The notes under the pieces: model-generated | What the model was told of the DNA's origin: nothing | The model's database searches: none | What the model saw: the letters and a program-made list of their open reading frames with translations, nothing else | Part shown: positions 57,298 to 64,000 of the stretch, piece after piece | Position numbering within the stretch: position 1 is the first letter of the stretch | How the letters are laid out: every line of letters starts with the position of its first letter | Made by a program: the position numbers and the translations under genes | Source of the DNA: Arcuatula senhousia | Taxonomy: Eukaryota; Mollusca; Bivalvia; Mytilida; Mytilidae | NCBI GenBank assembly: GCA_963971305.1 | Contig: OZ020308.1 | Span: 37,353,275 to 37,417,274, forward strand | Direction of reading: 5' to 3' | DNA: 64,000 nucleotides

Positions 57298-59599
57298 TTA
57301 AGAAGGGGGTCTATCTGTTACTATTTCAGGACTGGATTTGAATTGAATGCATTTATTGTATATAAACATTTTTCAACATCTAATAACCTTAAAAATGGTT
57401 TTGAAAAATATTTGTATTCAACTTTTTTTGTAGGATTTTCTTGGTACATGTATGATATGTATTTTTACTGTAATGCTGCAATTGTAGCTCAGCATAAACG
57501 AAATTATACAAACAACTGATTGGTAGGATGATGATTTGTCATAGCTTTAATCGAGAAAGTAAAATTGGCCAACATCAACAAGTTGAAAATATAACAATGT
57601 GGGATAACCATTCATTGAGTAATAGTCTCAGCTGCTGGGTAGGCCCAAATCAGCATTAACATGAATAATTCCGCCATCCATAAATGCTCATGTATTTAAG
57701 ATTATATATGTTTGCCACGCCCATGAAAATACCAGTCGTTACATGCACATTTTACGGCTTATATAATGAAGTACTGTTGAAGGTGAAGCCGAAGTTAACT
57801 CTAAAATTTGACGATAGTTCTGCAAGCTATGGCGATATTTTGAAAATATAGATAAAAAAGGCACAAAGCAGACACTTTTCAAGGGATTAGGGCGGGTGGG
57901 TTTATCCAATTTCTCTAACTTTTGTACAACATGTGACAGTGTACGGTTTGACTATTGCGTATTTATATCGAAATTCCCGCCAACTTTGTGCACGAGCAAC
58001 AATGTTTTATTAGAAACCAAATCAAACGTGACAAAATCAAGTGAAACATTTAAATGAAAAAAGTGGACTTGGTTTTATATAAAATATGGACACAACACAA
58101 CTCAGTTCAATACAATCAACTAATTTTACTAATAATTTAAATTTAATTATTTATACCATTGGCCAATTGCAGAACGTCGAGCAGCGCCCACTGGCCTTGT
58201 TGAACTGCTGGCGGTTGTCCATTGTGGTTTTCGAAATTATCACTTATGTGAGCTGTGTCGCATATACTTATTCCACATCTCATTATTTTTTTAATACAGA
58301 CATACTTTTGTATTAATTGAAGGAAATAGAATGTAAAAAAAACCTGACCATTTGAAAAAAAAAATTAAGTTCACGCTCCGTATCCCGAATTGTTCACACT
58401 GAACCACGATCATTTCCATCGATAAACCTACATGTATTCTCACCTGTGGTGATCATGGACGTGTTAATGATATTCTTTAAAATATGCTTTGTGGTTGTAT
58501 GTTTGTTCCGGATCATATGAGTATCCCAAACTTGAAAATACTGTATAAAAATGCTACTCTGGTTGGAACAAAGGGGTATATATTCGCATAGCTGTACCAA
58601 GCCCGACCATGATCCATAAAGGGCGTTAAGATTGCTTTATGATAATGTTAATTGTTTATTAAGCTCATTTAAAGAGGAAAATTCAAAATTTGTGCAAAAA
58701 TTATTTCATATACTTTTTAAAGTAAATATACAGGTTTTGTGTGAAACCAAAATTATAAATCGGGGCCGATATGTATCTCTGTTGGTACACCTGGCATCTA
58801 GAAGGGTAAGATTTTTTTTAGCAATTTTGTATTCCGTGTTTGCATTTTGTAAATCTTGTCTTTTGATTCTCTACTTTTTTTAAAGCTACAACGTCGTAAG
58901 GGTTCTTCTAAAGACAATCGAGGTTAAAAAAATTTAACTGTGCGTTTCTAGTGTGGCAAAAATGGTTTTATCATATTTACATAGACTCATTCTGAATAAT
59001 TCATTGCAATTTAATGTAAATAGTTGTCTTATCACAGAACACTTGGTTTTCGAGAACGACGACACATAGGTGGTTTGATAGTATATAAAGGGCGGGAAAA
59101 CACTATAGAGCGGATCATATATTTTATATATAGACCATAAAAATCAACAGTCTCACATGGACATTGATTATTTATAAACGTGAAGGGTTATTTCTTTAAT
59201 CAAGACATATGCCTGTTGTAGACGACAATCTCACATTGTTTGTAATAAGAATTTTGTATCGATTATTTTTATTAAGTCATTTAATTGCTCATTGGTGAAC
59301 AATTAGTTCTAAGATTTTGTGGTTTGTTTGTTTATTGTGAATATATCTTGATTTTATTTATTTAGTGTTCAGTGATAGTTGTTGTGTATTTTAGTTAAGT
59401 TTCATAGCTTGCTAATTGAAAAGGGTCTAGCTTTATTTAATTTTGGTCGTTGCTTCTCTGTAATTTATCTCCTTTTGATTTTGTCGCTTGAGTTTGGGTA
59501 TAATTTATACGTTTGTCTATAAGAGGCACCAATGGGGTTTTGAGTGTCATTATTTTTCATACCAGTTTTTATTTACTAGAATTCAGGTAAAGGTTTATT

Positions 59600-60110
59600 A
59601 AGTCCCCCAAACAACGTTTGGGGACTTATTGTTTTTGCACCGTTTCTTATTATTATTATTCTTCTTCTTCTTCCGATTCTTCCACTTAGTCGTGAACTTG
59701 TCCGGAGATCCCAGAGAAAACGACTTCACATATCAATATGAAACTTGGCAGGTTAATAGATTGTAAAGAAAGGAAGCTTCGTTGACAATCGGACTTTTCA
59801 AAATGGCCGCCGTTTCCATGGAAACAGGAAAATGGACTAAATATTGGACATTGCAATATCTCGGTAACCTAGGTGCACAGGGTTCTGAAATTTTGTAGGT
59901 TGATAGAGCAAAACATTCTCTTTAATAATATGAAAAAAAATTTTGAAGCGATATTTACGGTTTTCGAGATATAAATAAAAATGTGATTTTTCAAGGGAGA
60001 TAATCGGGTCGAAATTTTCAAAGTGCTCCGATTTACATGAAAATTGATATATAGGGGTTTTACGACATGCTGAAGAAAATAGTGGCAAATACGGGTCGTT
60101 TGGGGGACTT
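59600..60110. mobile_element. MITE with AAGTCCCCCAAAC ends
   Basis: 13-bp inverted ends: aagtcccccaaac at 59600 and gtttgggggactt at 60098-60110. Just inside the left end a second inverted motif (gtttggggactt) makes a terminal hairpin. A tattattattcttcttcttct run follows. Frames on the minus strand are not genes. Confidence 0.7.
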
Positions 60111-60386
60111 TGTGACTTGCTTGCAATCACAGTTAATACTTGTTTTAAATCCTTTTACGTTAGTTTGTGAAAGTAGCTCAGGAGTGTTACAGAAAATGTA
60201 TTTATAACTTTGATATTAACATAAAGCTTGGTCTGTGTGCAAGAATATATTCCCATATATTTCTCTCTGGCGTAGATTTCCTATAAGTGCTTTTTGTTTA
60301 ATTCGTATCCGATTGTTTACTTCAATGAGGAGGCAGATCCTTATGATCATGATCGATTTTTAAAGTTGTTTTTTTGAATATTTTGT

Positions 60387-62166
60387 TTTTTAGCTCACCT
60401 GGACAAAGGCCATGTGAGCTTATGCCATCACTATGCGTCCGTCGTCGTCCGTCGTCCGTTAACAATTTCAAAAATCTTCTCCTCTTAAACCACTAAACCA
60501 ATTTAATTGAAACTTTGCAGGAATGCTATATGACATGTTGGCAACAAACGATCCTTATTTTGAAATGATTCGATAAAAACATGGCTGATGTTACTCAAAA
60601 CAGAACATAGGGTGAAACCACTTAAAATGGCCTATAACTCAGCAACCGTCATAGAAAGAATAAATCCGAAGGATCTCAGGCTCTTCAGAATCAAAAGCTC
60701 TACAAAAGTCTCCATTGGGTCGAAGTTGTCAGATGAACCCTAATAGGGGTTATGGCCCTTTAAAGGTCAAAAATAGCCTTTTTTAATGTTTTTGTCCTAT
60801 AGAATGAAATCTATTGCAGATAGAGAAAAACTGTTGCTTGCTTAAATGTTCAGCTCATTAAGCTCTACATAAGTCTTCATTGGGTAGAAGTTGTCAGATG
60901 ACCCTTAACAGGGATTATAGCCCCTTACAGGCGAAAAATGGTGTTTTTGTCCTATAGAATGAAAACTATTGCAGATAAAAAAAAGCTGTTGCCTGCTTAA
61001 ATGTTCAGCTCATTAAGCTCTACATAAGTCTTAATGGGTAGAAGTTGTCAGATGACCCTTTACAGGGATTACCGCCCCTTATAGGCGAAAAATGGTCTTT
61101 TTGGCCTATAGAATGAAAACTATTGCAGAAAGAGAAAAGCTGTTGCTTGGTTAAATGTTCAGCTCATTTAGCTCTACAAAAGTCTCCATAGGGTCCAAGT
61201 TGTCAGATGACCCCTTGTAGGGATTACAGCCCCTTAAAGGTGAGAAATAGTGTTTTTGGCCTATAAAATGAAAGCAATTGCAGATAGAGAAAAGCTGTTG
61301 CTTGCTTAAATGTTCAGCTCATTAAGCTCTACATAAGTCTTAATTTGGTCGAAGTTGTCAGATGACCACAGGGATTACCGCCCCTTATAGGCGAAAAATG
61401 GTGTTTTTGGCCTATAGAATGAAAACTATTGCAGAGAGAGAAAAGCTGTTGCTTGCTTAAATGTTCAGCTCATTTAGCTCTACAAAAGTCTCCATAGGGT
61501 CCAAGTTGTCAGATGACCCCTTGTAGGGATTACAGCCCCTTAAAGGTGAAAAATAGTGTTTTTGGCCTATAAAAGGAAAGCAATTGCAGATAGAGAAAAG
61601 CTGTTGTTTCCTCAAATGTTCAGCTCATTAAGCTCTACAAAAGTCATCATAGGGTTGAAGTTGTCAGATGACCCCTTATAAGGGTTACAGCCTCTTCAAG
61701 GCGAAAAATAGTGTTTTTGGCCTATAGAATGAAAACTATTTCAGATAGAGAAAAGCTGTTGCTTGCCTAAATGTTCAGCTCATTTAGCTCTACAAAAGTC
61801 TTCATTGGGTCGAAGTTGTCAGATGACCCCTTTAAGGGGTTAAGCACCTTAAAGGCGAAAAATAGTGTCTTTTGCCTATAAATTGAAAACTATTGCAGAT
61901 AGAGAAAAGTTGTTGCCTGCTTAAATGTTTTGTTCATTTAGCTCTACAAAAGTCTTCAAAGGGTCGAAGTTGTAAGATGACCCATTATAGGGGTTACATC
62001 CCCTTAAAGGCTAAAATTGTGTTTTTTAGCTTGTAGAATGAAAACCATTGCAGATAGAGAAAAGCTTTTACCTGCTTAAACATTCAGCTCATTTAGCTAT
62101 ACAAAGTCTTCATAGGGTTGACATCAAGACCAGTTGAGCGATTCTGGCTCCTGGGAGCCTCTTGTA
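60387..62166 (+). repeat. Composite element of about 160-bp monomers (family B), about nine to ten monomers
   Basis: The same head (ttttttagctcacctgg, cgtcgtcgtccgtcgtccg) and tail (gaccagttgagcgattctgg, ctgggagcctcttgt) as 27977-29146, but with more monomers (near 60704, 60870, 61031, 61183, 61341, 61490, 61640, 61800, 61950, 62108). Adjacent monomers show a higher-order alternation of two types (acagggattaccgcc and agggattacagcc). Confidence 0.85.
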
Positions 62167-62256
62167 TTAATTGTCTTGTCAACTTGCAGCTACACAAGTA
62201 CACCTTACCTGTAATGCAATAAGTCATTTGTATGTTTTATTTCTATTCGTTTACAG

Positions 62257-62315
62257 CCTGTGACACAATTAAGATTGTGCAGCCAGCAAAGGAAATATTA
62301 AAAGAAATTTTCGAG
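62257..62315 (+). CDS. Candidate internal exon, 59 nt
   Basis: A good acceptor (ttctattcgtttacag) and a consensus donor (gag|gtaagt) bracket an open segment CDTIKIVQPAKEILKEIFE. It starts in phase 1 and would follow the leader MMKIFALLFLVGYA directly. The intron would be 9.7 kb and full of repeats, so a link is a hypothesis. Family unknown. Confidence 0.4.
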
Positions 62316-62850
62316 GTAAGTCTCAACAATGGACTCAAGAATAAGATTTCCCCTCATAAAAACAACAAAACAAAAAGACCAGTTGCATTTGTTATTAAGA
62401 GTCGAAGTAAAAATGTTTATTTGATCAACCACAGTGTACTGTAAAAATATCAAAGGACACAATAGGATAAGAAGTACAAACTGGTTCCCTAGTGTTTGCA
62501 TATTTTACATCTTTTAGAATATTCCATACTAATTGTTAAATTTTGAAGTTATGAGGTTACAGTTTATGGAGCAGGTGTTGATTTTGGAAAAAATGACATT
62601 ATTTTTGAATAGGTATGTTAAAAAAAAACTGGTTATCCTAGCCAATATTACAATAAAAAACAAAACAATAGCTAAAATTTTATTTATTTTGTGATTAAAT
62701 TAATGGGGGCTATGGATATTTTCTTCGTCCTGCCTTTTTATTTTCTAAAAAGCTGAGCCTGAATTTTTTTTTGGCACGCTTTCATGCGCATTTTTTTTTT
62801 ATTTAAAAAAAATTTAAAGCTATTTTGAAATTTTCAGCCAAAACTGAAGT

Positions 62851-63856
62851 CAGGTGAGCTATTGCCATCACTTGGGTCCGTTGTCTGTCCGTTAGCTGTT
62901 TTTCAAACGTCAACTCCTCAGACACCATGAGTCAAATTGCAACTAAACTTGGTCCAATTATTTATTAGCATAATTGCTACAAAATGATCGTTTGAATTTT
63001 TGATTGGTCGAAAAACATTGCCGCTATGGCTAAAAATAGAACATAGCGGTAAATTGCAGGGGTTTTTTTTTTGCAAATAACTCAAAAACGGTGACAGATA
63101 TCAAAATTCTGGCAAAAAAAAATAAAGGTGTTAAGCACCTCAAGATGTATCTGCTTGTAATTTTCAAGAAAATCCACCAACCGATGTAGGAGTTAATGCC
63201 TTTTTCTGTTTTTTTTTCAAAATATTTCACTTATTTAGCCCTATATCTTAAAAACTATGAAAGATATTTCAGAAATTCAAACTACAAATGACAAAGCACA
63301 TCAAGAACTACATTTCATACAATAAGGTTAATGCTGTAGGACCACTTTTAGGAGTTACTGCCCTTAAAGCGACAAAATTGTCCATTTTTCATTATCTTTT
63401 CTACTGAATTTCAAAGATAAGCTTGTCTGACACTGTGAGACCAACTGCATCTAAACTTTGCACACTTGTCCAATAGCAGCATCGCTAAAATTCTGTCGTT
63501 CGGATTTTTTGATTCGTCAAAAAAACATGACACTATGGCTACAAATAGAACATAAGAATACATTGCAGATTTTTGCTAATAACTCAAAAATGGTTACAGA
63601 TTTTAAAATTGTGCAAGAATCACTAGTGATCTACCTGTCCTGAAATTGTGAAAAAGATCTGACTGCTGATGTGGGAGTTTTTGCCCTTTTTTAATTTTTT
63701 TCCAAATTTTTCGATTATTCAGCCCTATATCTTGAAAAGTTAACAAAATGTTTCAGAAATTTAAATTGCATATGGTTAAGCACAATTATATGTACAAAAT
63801 ACGTGTATCTTTGTATTTAAGGTGGGCGATTCAGGCTCCTGGGACCCTCTTGTTTA
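62851..63856 (+). repeat. Diverged relative of the family B composite element
   Basis: Head caggtgagctattgccatca and tail ggtgggcgattcaggctcct, gggaccctcttgttt. Two long units of about 500 bp inside (taaaaatagaacatagcgg near 63030, tacaaatagaacataagaa near 63540) with gccctatatcttaaaaact in each. The monomer type differs from that at 60387. Confidence 0.65.
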
Positions 63857-64000
63857 GTAATTCGAAGCACTGTCCTGCTTTTTTATTTCTGTTGCTTTTT
63901 TATTTCAAATTTCATCATAGACCCCCACCCCCTAGAAATCAAATGGTCTGTCCCTTATCATACCTTGTCCTTTTGGTAAGTTGAAAGTACGGTGAAATTT

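Noticed and set aside
27977..62166. CRISPR-like array reading of the spaced repeats
   Set aside because: Monomers of about 160 bp are contiguous with no unique spacers, and the genome is eukaryotic.

Overview
This AT-rich, intron-rich and repeat-crowded window looks like nuclear DNA from a bivalve mollusc, most likely a mussel-like species. The reasons are an IgGFc-binding/TSP1 membrane protein of the kind expanded in molluscs, tRNA-headed SINEs, several MITE families, decayed reverse transcriptase genes, and no prokaryotic gene organisation. The organism call is inference; no database search was possible.

Host genes. Two tandem, same-strand paralogues lie on the left. Copy 1 (last four coding exons, 971-4840) is the 3' end of a gene whose 5' part is not visible here. 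Copy 2 (nine exons, 19395-29613) encodes signal peptide, IgGFc-binding domain, Asp-rich metal-binding repeats, one TSP1 repeat, a transmembrane helix and a short cytoplasmic tail. All splice phases agree, and the last four exons have identical lengths in both copies. Copy 2 carries an in-frame TAG in the IgGFc domain. On the right, a signal-peptide exon (52500-52542) has a decayed relative near 56600, and a well-bounded candidate exon at 62257-62315 fits it in phase.

Mobile core. A 10,274-bp Polinton/Maverick-class element occupies 30324-40597. It has 529-bp terminal inverted repeats and a perfect 6-bp target duplication (TCCACT). It carries three same-strand genes: protein-primed-type family B DNA polymerase (split by one spliceosomal intron), an A32-like packaging ATPase with zinc fingers, and an integrase with a C-terminal chromodomain. 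No capsid genes and no separate protease are visible; the left 2 kb instead holds a (TCC)n tract and 114-124 bp tandem repeats. The element sits inside the box A of a 75-nt tRNA-like module.

The rest is repeats: tandem arrays at the left edge; a 3.1-kb TTA-flanked element nested between inverted copies of a hairpin sequence (10.3-16.8 kb); composite elements of about 160-bp monomers (27.98-29.15, 60.39-62.17 kb); TTAA-flanked MITEs; SINE-like families, one inserted in another; and at least five reverse transcriptase relics. Stretches where I see nothing recognisable are 1530-1815, 9246-10290, 16804-17650, 41160-42300, 45106-48100, 51470-52310 and 57302-59590.
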